Below, one piece after another: positions 16,873-24,592 of a stretch of 64,000 nt of DNA. A model generated the notes under the pieces. That model was given only the letters and a program-made list of their open reading frames with translations, was not told the DNA's origin and ran no database searches. The DNA is from an uncultured Desulfovibrio sp. Its GTDB lineage: Bacteria > Desulfobacterota > Desulfovibrionia > Desulfovibrionales > Desulfovibrionaceae. Both the position numbers and the translations under genes were made by a program. Position 1 is the first letter of the stretch, and every line of letters begins with the position of its first letter. The stretch lies in the NCBI GenBank assembly GCA_934546745.1, contig CAKTDV010000006.1, positions 62,001-126,000 on the forward strand, given 5' to 3'.

Positions 16873-17400
16873 ATGACACGACTACCGCATATCCTCATTC
16901 TTATGATGCTGCTGCTCATGACCGCCATACCCGTGGCAGCCACACAGCACCTTACCGGCGAGGCCTTCGACGGACTGCGCTGGGGTACTCCCATTACGGG
17001 CCTGCCGGCCTTCCTCGGCACGGCGGAAAAACTGAGTGAGCCTGTCGTCACCGATCAGAACAGGTATCATTATGCGCTTTCACGCGCCATGAGCATCGCG
17101 GACAAGCCCGTTCTTGGCTATGCCAGCACGACGGCCACCCAGCGCGTCAACGGACTCCTGTTCCACTACAGCGGCGCAAAGACCTTTGCCGTCGCCATGA
17201 ACGCCTTTCGGGAGATGGCCTATGCCCTGTCGCGACAGTGGGGCACCTACACCAATGAGAGCCTGACAGGACGCCATATCTACGGGCATGAGCATTACCG
17301 CTACCGCTGGCGCGGCCCATCCACAGTCATCACGCTGACCGCCGACTTCCACAGCGGCAGCGGAGAAGTGTTTGTGGAGTATCTTCCCATCATTTATTGA
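16873..17400 (+). CDS. Small secreted protein of unknown function
   Basis: 175 residues. The ATG follows CAGGAGG by five bases; a longer reading from 16,618 has no ribosome site. Residues 1-23 are a clear signal peptide (hydrophobic ILILMMLLLMTAIPV, then AAT). The mature part starts with a 'LRWGTP..GLPAFLG' segment like the opening of small periplasmic proteins of unknown function, and ends in alternating aromatic/polar strands. It lies on the opposite strand between fliE and fliF, splitting an otherwise continuous flagellar block. No flagellar function can be read from the sequence. Confidence 0.7.
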   Translation: MTRLPHILILMMLLLMTAIPVAATQHLTGEAFDGLRWGTPITGLPAFLGTAEKLSEPVVTDQNRYHYALSRAMSIADKPVLGYASTTATQRVNGLLFHYSGAKTFAVAMNAFREMAYALSRQWGTYTNESLTGRHIYGHEHYRYRWRGPSTVITLTADFHSGSGEVFVEYLPIIY

Positions 17401-17504
17401 GGCGCGTTGCCTTCCCCCGCTCCCATGCCCGCAGCACCCTGGCGGCTGCGGGCATACGCGGCGGCAAGAGGAAGAGAGAGAGACTTCCGGAGAATCGCAC
17501 GGGA

Positions 17505-17939
17505 TCAGAATTGGAGCTTGGCCAGTTCCTTGTAGGCTTCCAGCACCTTGCCGCGCACAGCCGTGGTCAGTTTCATGGCAAGACTGGACTTCTGCATGTT
17601 CACCATAAGCTCATGCACGTTCTGATTGCGCCCCGAGGCGAAATCCTCCACCGCCTGCGCCTTGGCCTGCTGCAGCTCGTTCACACGCGCCAGCGATTCG
17701 GAAAGCGTCTGGGAAAAGCTGTTTTCCTGACCGACAGGCGTGCGCCGCGCTTCCCGCCGCACCATGAAATCGCTGTGCGATCCGAAATTCTCGCTCCGAT
17801 CCACGCTGTCACGCAGCAGGCTCCTGTCCGCGCTCCGGCCATACTGCGCCGGCATTCCCTGACGCAACGAACTTTCCACCGCATTGAAACGCTGCACGGC
17901 ATCCTCATACGCCTTCATACCCACAGACTGCGCACCCAT
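17505..17939 (-). CDS. fliE: Flagellar hook-basal body protein FliE
   Basis: 144 residues. FliE links the MS ring to the proximal rod. The conserved C-terminal half is present (FSQTLSESLARVNELQQAKAQ, FASGRNQNVHELMVNMQKSSLAM, LEAYKELAKLQF). The N-terminal 60 residues are variable and Arg/Ser-rich, making it longer than the usual 100-110 residues. The start MGAQSVGMKAY follows AGGAG. Third gene after flgB and flgC, about 100 bases downstream of flgC. Confidence 0.93.
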   Translation of the reverse strand: MGAQSVGMKAYEDAVQRFNAVESSLRQGMPAQYGRSADRSLLRDSVDRSENFGSHSDFMVRREARRTPVGQENSFSQTLSESLARVNELQQAKAQAVEDFASGRNQNVHELMVNMQKSSLAMKLTTAVRGKVLEAYKELAKLQF

Positions 17940-18044
17940 ACGCTTTCTCCTCTTCCCGCGACGCGTTCCGCCCAAGGACCGCCGCCGTCTCTGACTGTTT
18001 CCGCCGCCCGTCGCCGCTTCCGCCGCCGCGACGCGCCCTTCCCG

Positions 18045-18482
18045 CTACTTGCCGATTTCCAGAGCCTTGGTATACATGCCCTTGATGGCTTCCATGGTGG
18101 TGACGTTGGCCTCATAGTTGCGCTGCGTCGTCATCATGTGGGCCATTTCTTCCACCACATTGATATCCGGGTAAAAAACATAGCCGTCCGCATTGGCATC
18201 GGGATGCCCCGGCTCATACACACGCTTGAGCGGACGATTGTCAATATTTACCGCCATGACGCGGACCCCCTTGAGTTCGCGATCCAGCGCCGAACGCATA
18301 TGGATGGAAAAGGGATCGTCCACATCCGTCGCCACCTGCACCACGGTACGGCGGCGGTAGGGGCCGCCCAGCGGCGTGCGCGTCGTCTTGACGTTGGCCA
18401 GATTCATGGAAATGGTGTTCATACGTGTGCGATCGGCCGAGAGGCCGGACGCACTGATGTCAAGCGCCGTCATGAAATCCAT
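18045..18482 (-). CDS. flgC: Flagellar rod protein FlgC
   Basis: 145 residues, normal length. Proximal rod component. It shows the N-terminal rod/hook motif ALDISASGLSADRTRMNTISMNLANV and the C-terminal motif VVEEMAHMMTTQRNYEANVTTM that form the rod coiled coil. ATG follows GAAGGAGG. It sits 25 bases downstream of flgB. Confidence 0.96.
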   Translation of the reverse strand: MDFMTALDISASGLSADRTRMNTISMNLANVKTTRTPLGGPYRRRTVVQVATDVDDPFSIHMRSALDRELKGVRVMAVNIDNRPLKRVYEPGHPDANADGYVFYPDINVVEEMAHMMTTQRNYEANVTTMEAIKGMYTKALEIGK

Positions 18483-18507
18483 GATAACCCTCCTTCAGAT
18501 CCGCGGA

Positions 18508-18921
18508 TCAGGCCTGCTTCGCATCCTGAATCAGCGTGGACAAGCCTTCAAAATTCTTGGCCTGAATCTGCGTCAGGGCCGAGTAATGAAGCTGGTTTTT
18601 GGCATGCTTGGCCATTTCCTTGTCCAGATTCACGCGATCCTCGCCATGAACCTGACGCGGCTTGAACTGCTTGAACCATTCAGGAGAAAACGTTTCCGCG
18701 GAAAAGGTTGCGGGAATATGGCCAGCGCGCGTCGTACTCATGACACCGCGCATATCAAGCCCAAGGGCTTTCTGCAATTGCTCCTCAAACTCGAGTTCAC
18801 GCGGCTTGTAATTGGGCGTTTCCATATTGGCAAGATTGCTTGCAATGACATTCTGCCGTTGCAGCTGCATATCCATAACCTTGCTGATCAAGTCGACCTG
18901 TGCATTGAACATGCTTTTCAT
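18508..18921 (-). CDS. flgB: Flagellar rod protein FlgB
   Basis: 137 residues, normal length. Proximal rod component exported by the FliH/FliI system. The motif QRQNVIASNLANMETPNYKPRELEFEEQL (in part: NVIASNLANMETP) marks the family. Start MKSMFNAQVDL, with GGGAG upstream; a longer frame to 19,071 runs into the promoter and terminator. First gene of its operon, 43 bases downstream of a consensus sigma-54 promoter. Confidence 0.95.
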   Translation of the reverse strand: MKSMFNAQVDLISKVMDMQLQRQNVIASNLANMETPNYKPRELEFEEQLQKALGLDMRGVMSTTRAGHIPATFSAETFSPEWFKQFKPRQVHGEDRVNLDKEMAKHAKNQLHYSALTQIQAKNFEGLSTLIQDAKQA

Positions 18922-18963
18922 AGCGCGTCTCCCACGTGATTGCTTTCGTTGTACGCTGTTAAA

Positions 18964-18979
18964 AGCAACGTCCGTGCCA
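18964..18979 (-). promoter_or_regulatory. Sigma-54 promoter of flgB-flgC-fliE
   Basis: Minus strand TGGCACGGACGTTGCT, a complete match to the sigma-54 consensus TGGCACG-N4-TTGCT. Confidence 0.9.
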
Positions 18980-19009
18980 TTCAGTAAAAATTCAATAATA
19001 TCAACAAAT

Positions 19010-19043
19010 AAAAAACCGCCACACATACATGTGGCGGTTTTTT
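19010..19043. terminator. Bidirectional terminator downstream of the exonuclease gene
   Basis: AAAAACCGCCACA / TGTGGCGGTTTTT with a six-base loop and A/T runs on both sides. It separates the exonuclease gene from the flgB promoter. Confidence 0.88.
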
Positions 19044-19090
19044 GACGAGGAAGGGCCTCTCGCCGCGTCACGGAAAAGGCGGCGGGAGCG

Positions 19091-19651
19091 TCATTTCAGG
19101 CGCATCTCCGCATCGCTGACGCCCCGTTCCCGCAGGCGCATGTAGACATGGGCGCAGGCCTCGGCGTCGGAAGCGGCATCATGGTGGCGCAAAGGAATAC
19201 CAAAATACTCGCAGACGCTGTTCAGTCTGCGCGACGGGAGCGGCAGGGAACGCCGCGCCCCCTTGAGCGTACACAGAAATGGCATGGGCGGACGATCGAC
19301 ACCCGCCGCTTTGCAACAGGCGTACAGCACCCGGCGATCAAAGCCCGCATTGTGCGCCAGCAGCCACCGCGCCCCTTCCAGAAAGGCGTGCACCCGTGGC
19401 CAGATATCGGCAAAGACCGGCGCTTCGCGCAGCATGGCCCACGTCAGGCCATGAATCTCCGTAAACAGAACCCGGGAAGATGGCGGCCGCAGGAGCGTCG
19501 AAAATCTGTCCGCCACCCGCCCCGCCTCCAGACGTGCCAGGCCTATGGCGCAGGCGCTCCCCGCCTCATAGCCTGACGTCTCAAAATCTATGGCCACGCA
19601 TACCGGCAACACCGGATCCGCCGTCGTGCCCGTTACCACAGCGCCGCTCAT
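19091..19651 (-). CDS. DEDD-family 3'-5' exonuclease (DnaQ/epsilon-like)
   Basis: 186 residues, a stand-alone exonuclease domain. ExoI motif AIDFETSG (Asp and Glu), ExoII LLAHNAGFDRRVL with the catalytic Asp, and ExoIII HHDAASDAEACAHV with His-x4-Asp are all present, placing it in the DEDDh group. Start MSGAVVTG, with GGGAG upstream. It probably trims DNA or RNA 3' ends; whether it proofreads for polymerase III cannot be told. The next upstream gene (19,683) is 31 bases away on the same strand. Confidence 0.88.
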   Translation of the reverse strand: MSGAVVTGTTADPVLPVCVAIDFETSGYEAGSACAIGLARLEAGRVADRFSTLLRPPSSRVLFTEIHGLTWAMLREAPVFADIWPRVHAFLEGARWLLAHNAGFDRRVLYACCKAAGVDRPPMPFLCTLKGARRSLPLPSRRLNSVCEYFGIPLRHHDAASDAEACAHVYMRLRERGVSDAEMRLK

Positions 19652-19682
19652 GAGGAACTCCCGCCGCCGCGCCGCAACCGGG

Positions 19683-20099
19683 CTAGACGGCCGCCTTTGA
19701 GGCGGATTCACGCAGGCGATCGGCAATATAGGCGCGCATGGCGTCGTCGTCCTCATCAAGGTTGAAGCAGCGGGCGTCTTCTCCCATAAGGCCCCGCGGG
19801 ACAAAATCGCCCAGCTCCAGCGGATCGGTAATCATGGCGTCATAAAAGCAGACGGACAGCCAGCGGCTTTCGGGTTCGTCGTCCACCACATCCAGCAGGA
19901 CAAAGAGCTCACGCCCCCGCTGCTTTTCATGGCGGGCACGCAGAGAGTAGCTGACGCCGGGCCGGCTCTTGAAGGTAAAAGAAACGCCGGGAACAGAGGC
20001 CAGAAAATCCCGGTAAGCCAGAAACGCCGTTTTGGCGTTGACGGGATCGACGTTCCAGCCTTCCAGAAAAGTATCCAATTCTTGCGAGGTTGTGGACAT
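19683..20099 (-). CDS. Conserved hypothetical protein, acidic, 138 residues
   Basis: No family recognised. A soluble acidic protein beginning MSTTSQELDTFLEGWNVDP and containing a central beta segment (VSFTFKSRPGVSYSLRARH, shown in part) with Arg-rich strands and an acidic C-terminal helix (LDEDDDAMRAYIADRLRESA). There is no signal peptide. GGAG precedes the ATG. It lies between an SNase-like gene and an exonuclease gene on the same strand, which hints at co-transcription but not function. Confidence 0.6.
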   Translation of the reverse strand: MSTTSQELDTFLEGWNVDPVNAKTAFLAYRDFLASVPGVSFTFKSRPGVSYSLRARHEKQRGRELFVLLDVVDDEPESRWLSVCFYDAMITDPLELGDFVPRGLMGEDARCFNLDEDDDAMRAYIADRLRESASKAAV

Positions 20100-20167
20100 G
20101 AGGAGACTCCTTTTTTCCGCGTCGCGTAAAAAACAGCCGGGCATCCGCCCGGCAGGAGAAGCGCCGC

Positions 20168-20659
20168 CTACCGCTGCCATTGCCAAGGAGGCGTTCCGAG
20201 ATCAAGCCCCCAGATGCCGACGCGATCGGTAACGGCGTAGTGTTCCTGAATCATCCAGCGGCGGCAGTACAGGGCCCGGCAACGTCGGCGATCCACCCAG
20301 GCCAGTCCGCGCTGTAACAAAAGGTAGTTGACGGAAGTGCCGCCCGCCTGGATCAGGGCGCGCGTCAAACCGTTTTCATCCTCACCGGCCTCATCTATGG
20401 TAACGGGCGTTCCCGGAGGCAGCAGTTGCTGCAAAAAGGTCATGGCCTGCGCGGCCATAGGCTGTTTTCCCGAGGGAGCCTGAATGCCATAGAAAAAGAG
20501 ACGCGCCCGCACCTTGCCGCTGTCAGCCTTCTCAGAAACGGCAATACAATTGGAGTCTTCCACGCGCACAACATATCCGTCCCATCCAAGGGCATCCCGC
20601 GGAACGAGAAGGCCAAGAGGAAGCAAGGTCGCAACAAGGAGCAGTCCGGCAAGCCGCAT
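20168..20659 (-). CDS. Staphylococcal-nuclease-like secreted protein
   Basis: 163 residues with a signal peptide (RLAGLLLVATLLPLGLLV). The core follows the SNase/TNase fold order: GYVVRVEDSNCIAVSE, then VRARLFFYGIQAPSGKQ, then the Ala-rich helix AAQAMTFLQQLLP, then NYLLLQRGLAWVDRR and a final WGL. In active nucleases the 'GIDAPE' segment carries the Glu; here it reads GIQAPSG, so the usual acidic residues look changed. It may be a weak nuclease or a binding protein. Start MRLAGLLL, preceded by AGGAGG. Confidence 0.75.
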   Translation of the reverse strand: MRLAGLLLVATLLPLGLLVPRDALGWDGYVVRVEDSNCIAVSEKADSGKVRARLFFYGIQAPSGKQPMAAQAMTFLQQLLPPGTPVTIDEAGEDENGLTRALIQAGGTSVNYLLLQRGLAWVDRRRCRALYCRRWMIQEHYAVTDRVGIWGLDLGTPPWQWQR

Positions 20660-20795
20660 CTCCGTGTCCTCCTGTAAAAAAAGCGTTTCTGAAAAAGATG
20701 CCCGCCCCATCCCGCCTTGTCAAGGCGTGATGGAGCGGGACACCTTTTGGGCCGCCGTCAGGAACAGACTGCCCGTCTTTCAGGGGAATACGGCG

Positions 20796-23015
20796 CTATC
20801 CCCAGACGGAGCGCCCGATATTGAAGGCGATCACCGACACGACATAGGCCAGCGCCGTATTGAAAATGATGCTGAACGCGAGCCAGCGCCAGCCTCCGGC
20901 TTCCTGCTGAATGACGACCAGCGAGACAAAGCAGGGGGAGTACAGCAGCACAAAGAGCATCAGGGAAAGGGCCGTCGCCTTGCTCCAGGAATCGGACTTC
21001 TGCAGAAGCTCGGCCAGCGGCGCGGCGTCCTCAGGATCCTGTTCACCCAGCGAATAGGCCGTGCCCATGGTGGCGACGACGGCTTCCTTGGCGGCTATCC
21101 CGGCCAGCAGGGCAATATCCGTGCGCCAGTCGAAACCAGCGGGCGCGGTAGCGGGTTCAATGAGCTTGCCGAGACGCCCGGCATAGGAATAGGCCAGTTC
21201 CGCGCCACCAAGCGCTTCCTCCGCCTTGGCGAGTTCTTCCTCCAGCGGCTCACGGGCATCGTCGCCTTCGGGCAGGGCGTCAATCCTCCCCTGCAGGCTT
21301 TCAATCTGGGACGTAAATGGCGCGGCCTGCTCCTCGGGCAATTCGGGATACTTGAGACCGGCCCAGATGACGATGGAAATGGCCACCAGCACGGTACCGG
21401 CCTTCTTGAGATACATCCAGGTACGTTCCCAGCAATGCACCAGCATACTGAAGATGGTGGGCATACGGTAGGGCGGCAGTTCCATGACGAAAGGCGTCGC
21501 CTCTCCCTTGACAATGGTGGAACGCAGGAGACGCGCCACCAGCAGGGCAAAGACCCAGCCGGAAAGCATGACAAGGAAGGTCACCGTCGGCGCGTCGTCC
21601 CCGAAAAAGGCGCCGGCCAACAGCAGGAAAACCGGCAGCTTGGCCCCGCAGGCCATATAGGGCAAGGTCAAAAGCGTCGCCAGTTTTTCCTTGGGGCTGC
21701 GCAGGGTGCGCGTGGCCATGGCGCCGGGGATGGCGCAACCGCCCGCGATGCCGCCGGAAATGATGTAGGGCATGACGGAAGCGCCGTGCAGACCGAAAGC
21801 GCGGAACAGCCGATCCATCATATAGGCCACGCGGGCCATGTACCCGCTGTCCTCAAGAAAGGCGATGAGGGCGAACATGATGGCAATGAGCGGCACAAAA
21901 CTGACAACACCGCCAACGCCGCCGATAATCCCGTCAACAACCAGCGACTGCAAATCCCCTTCGGGGATGAGGTCGGTCATCAGCTCTCCCAGAGCCGCGA
22001 AGCCGTCCTCCACCCAGCCCTGGGGATAGGCCCCCAGCGTGAAGGTCACCCAGAACATGACATACAGCACGCCCAGCATCAGCAGAGGCCCAAAGAAGGC
22101 GTGCGTGAGCACCTTGTCGATCTTGTCGGAAATGGCCAGACGGTCCTTGCCGGGATCCTGACGCAGGATGCCGTCGCGCAGCAGGCCGCGGATGAAGCCA
22201 TAGCGGCAGTCCGTAATAAAGGATTCCATGCTGATGTGCATGGTGTCACGGATGTGATCGGCCACCTTGCGGCATTCGGCATCCACTTCCGTAAAGAGGG
22301 CGGGATTGGCCGAACGCAGCTGCTCGCGAACCTCCTTATCCCCTTCCATGAGCTTGATGGCCGTCCAGCGCGGGCTGTAGCGATCCGCCAGCACGCCCTT
22401 TCCGGCAATTTTTTTCTCAATGCTGTCAAGCGCCAAATCCGTGTCACTGCCATAATTGACATAGAGCGGTTTGCGCGGCCCTTTGCGGGCAAGACGCACG
22501 GCTTCGTCCATTGCCGCCTTCAGACCCTCGCCGGTTTTGGCCACCATAGGAACCACCGGCGTATCCAGAAGCTCGGAAAGACGCTTGACATCTATATGAA
22601 GCCCGGCGGCGCGTGCCTCGTCCATCATATTGCAGCCAAGCACAACCGGGAGGCCCATTTCCATCATCTGCACCGTCAGCAGCAGATTCCGTTCCAGGGC
22701 CGACGCATCCACCACATTGATGACGGCCTGCACGTTGTTGGCGGAAAGCTCGGCACGCGCCACCAGCTCTTCCATCGAGTACGCCGTCAGCGAATAGGTG
22801 CCGGGCAAGTCCACCAGCACGACGTTTTCCTGGCCGTGCCGCAGACTCCCTTCCTTGCGGTCCACCGTGACGCCGGGATAGTTGCCTACGTGCTGGCGCG
22901 CCCCCGTATAGGCGTTGAAGACCGTCGTCTTGCCACAGTTGGGATTTCCCGCCAGGGCAATGCGCATCTTGCCCGCGTGGGAAAAAGCCTCTCCCTCAAA
23001 TTGTCCTGCACTCAT
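20796..23015 (-). CDS. feoB: Ferrous iron transporter FeoB
   Basis: 739 residues. An N-terminal G domain (G1 GNPNCGKTT, G2 T in GVTVDRKEG, G3 DLPGTYS, G4 NMMD) is followed by the helical GDI-like domain and a polytopic membrane core with two Gate motifs (around SGGIAGGCAIPGAMATR and LPYMACGAKLPVF). Takes up Fe(II) across the inner membrane. A charged loop at about 590-640 (SLQGRIDALPEGDDAREPLEEEL, in part) separates late helices. No feoA is seen directly upstream; the next upstream gene is a DUF2325 protein. Two Fur-box-like palindromes precede it. Confidence 0.96.
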   Translation of the reverse strand: MSAGQFEGEAFSHAGKMRIALAGNPNCGKTTVFNAYTGARQHVGNYPGVTVDRKEGSLRHGQENVVLVDLPGTYSLTAYSMEELVARAELSANNVQAVINVVDASALERNLLLTVQMMEMGLPVVLGCNMMDEARAAGLHIDVKRLSELLDTPVVPMVAKTGEGLKAAMDEAVRLARKGPRKPLYVNYGSDTDLALDSIEKKIAGKGVLADRYSPRWTAIKLMEGDKEVREQLRSANPALFTEVDAECRKVADHIRDTMHISMESFITDCRYGFIRGLLRDGILRQDPGKDRLAISDKIDKVLTHAFFGPLLMLGVLYVMFWVTFTLGAYPQGWVEDGFAALGELMTDLIPEGDLQSLVVDGIIGGVGGVVSFVPLIAIMFALIAFLEDSGYMARVAYMMDRLFRAFGLHGASVMPYIISGGIAGGCAIPGAMATRTLRSPKEKLATLLTLPYMACGAKLPVFLLLAGAFFGDDAPTVTFLVMLSGWVFALLVARLLRSTIVKGEATPFVMELPPYRMPTIFSMLVHCWERTWMYLKKAGTVLVAISIVIWAGLKYPELPEEQAAPFTSQIESLQGRIDALPEGDDAREPLEEELAKAEEALGGAELAYSYAGRLGKLIEPATAPAGFDWRTDIALLAGIAAKEAVVATMGTAYSLGEQDPEDAAPLAELLQKSDSWSKATALSLMLFVLLYSPCFVSLVVIQQEAGGWRWLAFSIIFNTALAYVVSVIAFNIGRSVWG

Positions 23016-23080
23016 ACTCTCTCCTGTTCCCGCTCCTTGCGGATACCTTGCGCGCCTGCCTGGCAGGACGCATACAGAAA

Positions 23081-23095
23081 TGAAATTGAATTTCC
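23081..23095 (-). promoter_or_regulatory. Fur-box-like operator, feoB-proximal
   Basis: TGAAATTGAATTTCC contains the perfect palindrome GAAATT-G-AATTTC, close to the TGAAAAT-N-ATTTTCA type described for Desulfovibrio Fur. It lies 66 bases upstream of the feoB start. Confidence 0.6.
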
Positions 23096-23238
23096 CTACA
23101 CTGAAAGAAGCAGCCCTTTCTATGCACTCCCACGAATGCTGTCAAGCGCGAAGGCATTTCTCAAGAGCGTACTGCAGCGTTACGGGGACGTGCCGCAAGG
23201 AGTTCCAGAGCGTCCACCACAACCACCGGCAATAAAAA

Positions 23239-23253
23239 TGAAATCCAATTTCT
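23239..23253 (-). promoter_or_regulatory. Second Fur-box-like operator upstream of feoB
   Basis: TGAAATCCAATTTCT has GAAAT-CCA-ATTTC symmetry and matches the first site over most positions. The 23,096-23,290 stretch otherwise shows no gene. Confidence 0.45.
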
Positions 23254-23291
23254 TAAAATTGGAGGGAAGGTAGTCGTTTTCGGCATACCTG

Positions 23292-23573
23292 TCAAGACAC
23301 TTGGCGGTAAAGACACTCCTTCAGAGTGGACACACCGCAGGAATGCACCAGACTTATGGGGATGTTGCGGGCGCGGGCATGCTGCACAGCCTTGCGCCGG
23401 GCTTCATGAGAAATTTTGTTGGTAAAAACAATGATGGCATCCGGCGTACCGATCTTGTCTTCAAAATTACGTTCGTTCCGATGGATACACTTGAGGGTCG
23501 CCCCACCTTCCCGTGCCGCCGCAATATATTCCTTCTTCAATCTGTCCATGCCACCGATCAAGGTCACGCACAT
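23292..23573 (-). CDS. DUF2325 family protein
   Basis: 93 residues. A short Rossmann-like domain: MCVTLIGGMDRLKKEY opens with a GG turn, followed by LKCIHRNERNFEDKIG, a hydrophobic strand ending in DAIIVFTNKISHEA, and IPISLVHSCGVSTLKECL at the C-terminus. The pattern of small DUF2325 proteins is recognisable, and their function is unknown. Two Cys (in TLKCIHR and VHSCGVS) could bind a metal. It lies directly upstream of feoB and its Fur-like boxes, so a metal link is possible but unproven. Start MCVTLIGG follows AGGAGGCAAGGAAGT. Confidence 0.75.
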   Translation of the reverse strand: MCVTLIGGMDRLKKEYIAAAREGGATLKCIHRNERNFEDKIGTPDAIIVFTNKISHEARRKAVQHARARNIPISLVHSCGVSTLKECLYRQVS

Positions 23574-23712
23574 ACTTCCTTGCCTCCTGGTAAGTAGCCG
23601 CACGGCCCTGGGCACACGCAACAACAGGCGGGCCGTGCGGCAGGGGAAACTGACAACGTCACCTTATTTGAAAAAGACTTTCAAAGTCAAGATATTCTTC
23701 TCCTACCGCCGG

Positions 23713-23751
23713 AAAAAAAGGCGAACCGACGCCGTAGCATCGATCCGCCTT
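23713..23751 (-). terminator. Terminator of the GRE-HesB operon
   Basis: Minus strand AAGGCG...CGCCTT with further internal pairing, followed by seven T. It lies about 145 bases after the last operon gene. Confidence 0.65.
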
Positions 23752-23896
23752 GCTTTTACACACCAAAATCAGCGGCGGGAAGCAGAGCCATTTCCCCAGT
23801 CCCGGCAACACATCTGATGATAGGGATAGCAGAAATGGCCCGACAGGTCGAGTGTGAAACCGGAAAATTTTACGTTGCCGCGGGCGATATGCCGAG

Positions 23897-24208
23897 TCAG
23901 ATTTCATCTTCCGCCGGAAGCAGCAACACTTCCTTGTTGTCATTGAAACCCAAGGTGAAGGATGTGCCGTATTTGCTCAGAAAATCTTTTTCAGCCACAA
24001 AGGGCACACCATCAATATCCATCCGCACATCATCGTCTTCATCCGGTTCATCCATGCCCAGCCCCAACATAATCTTGGCATGGCAACCTCCGCCTACCTT
24101 GTATTCGCGCAGACGCACGCAGGTGCCTTCCTCCTCATCCTCAAGCATGCCACGTAGTTTATCCAACATGCTTGTGTCAGTAGAAATCCTGAACACTCTC
24201 TTCTCCAT
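23897..24208 (-). CDS. HesB-like (A-type Fe-S related) protein, Cys form
   Basis: 103 residues, a paralog of the selenoprotein just upstream. The shared core LDKLRGMLEDE, VRLREYKVGGG, HAKI and LGLGMDEPDE is nearly identical. Cys42 in GGGCHAKI stands where the neighbour has UGA and where IscA/HesB proteins have their first cluster Cys. The C-terminal Cys-Gly-Cys of IscA is absent (it ends LLLPAEDEI), as in the HesB-related selenoprotein family (TIGR01911 type). No strong ribosome site precedes the ATG. Last gene of the operon; the role is probably in iron-sulfur handling for the GRE activase, by inference. Confidence 0.82.
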   Translation of the reverse strand: MEKRVFRISTDTSMLDKLRGMLEDEEEGTCVRLREYKVGGGCHAKIMLGLGMDEPDEDDDVRMDIDGVPFVAEKDFLSKYGTSFTLGFNDNKEVLLLPAEDEI

Positions 24209-24276
24209 TTCAGGTTTACAGATACCGGATTTGGGATCGCGCGACTGAAAGCAATCGTTGGAGCCCTCGACAAACC

Positions 24277-24573
24277 CTAATCCGCGTTGCCTGCGGTCAG
24301 CACAACTTCCTTGTTCTCACCGTATCTCAGCGTAAAGGAGGTGCCGTACTTTTCCAGAAAATCCTTTTCGGCGGCAAAAGGCACACCGTCGATATCCGTC
24401 CGCACGTCATCCTCCTCATCGGGTTCATCCATGCCCAGACCGAGCACAATCTTGGCATGTCAACCTCCGCCGACCTTGTATTCACGCAGACGCACATAGG
24501 TACCTTCATCCTCATCCTCAAGCATACCGCGAAGTTTGTCCAGCATGCCTTCCTCAATGTCAACGGTAAACAT
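24277..24573 (-). CDS. HesB-like selenoprotein (in-frame UGA decoded as Sec38)
   Basis: 98 residues if UGA at 24,460-24,462 is read as selenocysteine. The frame is clean on both sides of the UGA, and the context GGG-U-HAKI matches GGG-C-HAKI of the paralog downstream. The ATG (MFTVDIEEG) follows GAGGAGAGG. The gene begins 20 bases after the activase stop, so it is co-transcribed with the GRE. Sec at the cluster-ligand position is known for HesB-related selenoproteins. An ordinary frame finder breaks this gene at the UGA and misses it. A nonsense mutation is the alternative, but conservation after the UGA speaks against it. Confidence 0.85.
24430..24459 (-). promoter_or_regulatory. Candidate bacterial SECIS hairpin after the UGA
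   Basis: Immediately 3' of the UGA the mRNA folds as CAUGCC/GGCAUG, an A-G mismatch, AGAUU/GGUCU (with two G-U pairs), and loop GUGCUC. Placement directly after UGA with a G/U-containing loop fits bacterial SECIS elements. Caution: the outer six pairs also occur in the Cys paralog, so they may reflect coding constraint; only the apical part differs. Confidence 0.55.
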
Positions 24574-24592
24574 CTTCCTCTCCTCAAAAAAA

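Noticed and set aside
20514..23273. Open frame of 919 codons on the plus strand
   Set aside because: Antisense to the well-supported feoB gene and the SNase-like gene. No recognisable domain.
24277..24573. Reading the UGA as a nonsense mutation (pseudogene)
   Set aside because: Sequence after the UGA stays in frame and matches the Cys paralog to the end, and the UGA falls exactly on the conserved Cys.
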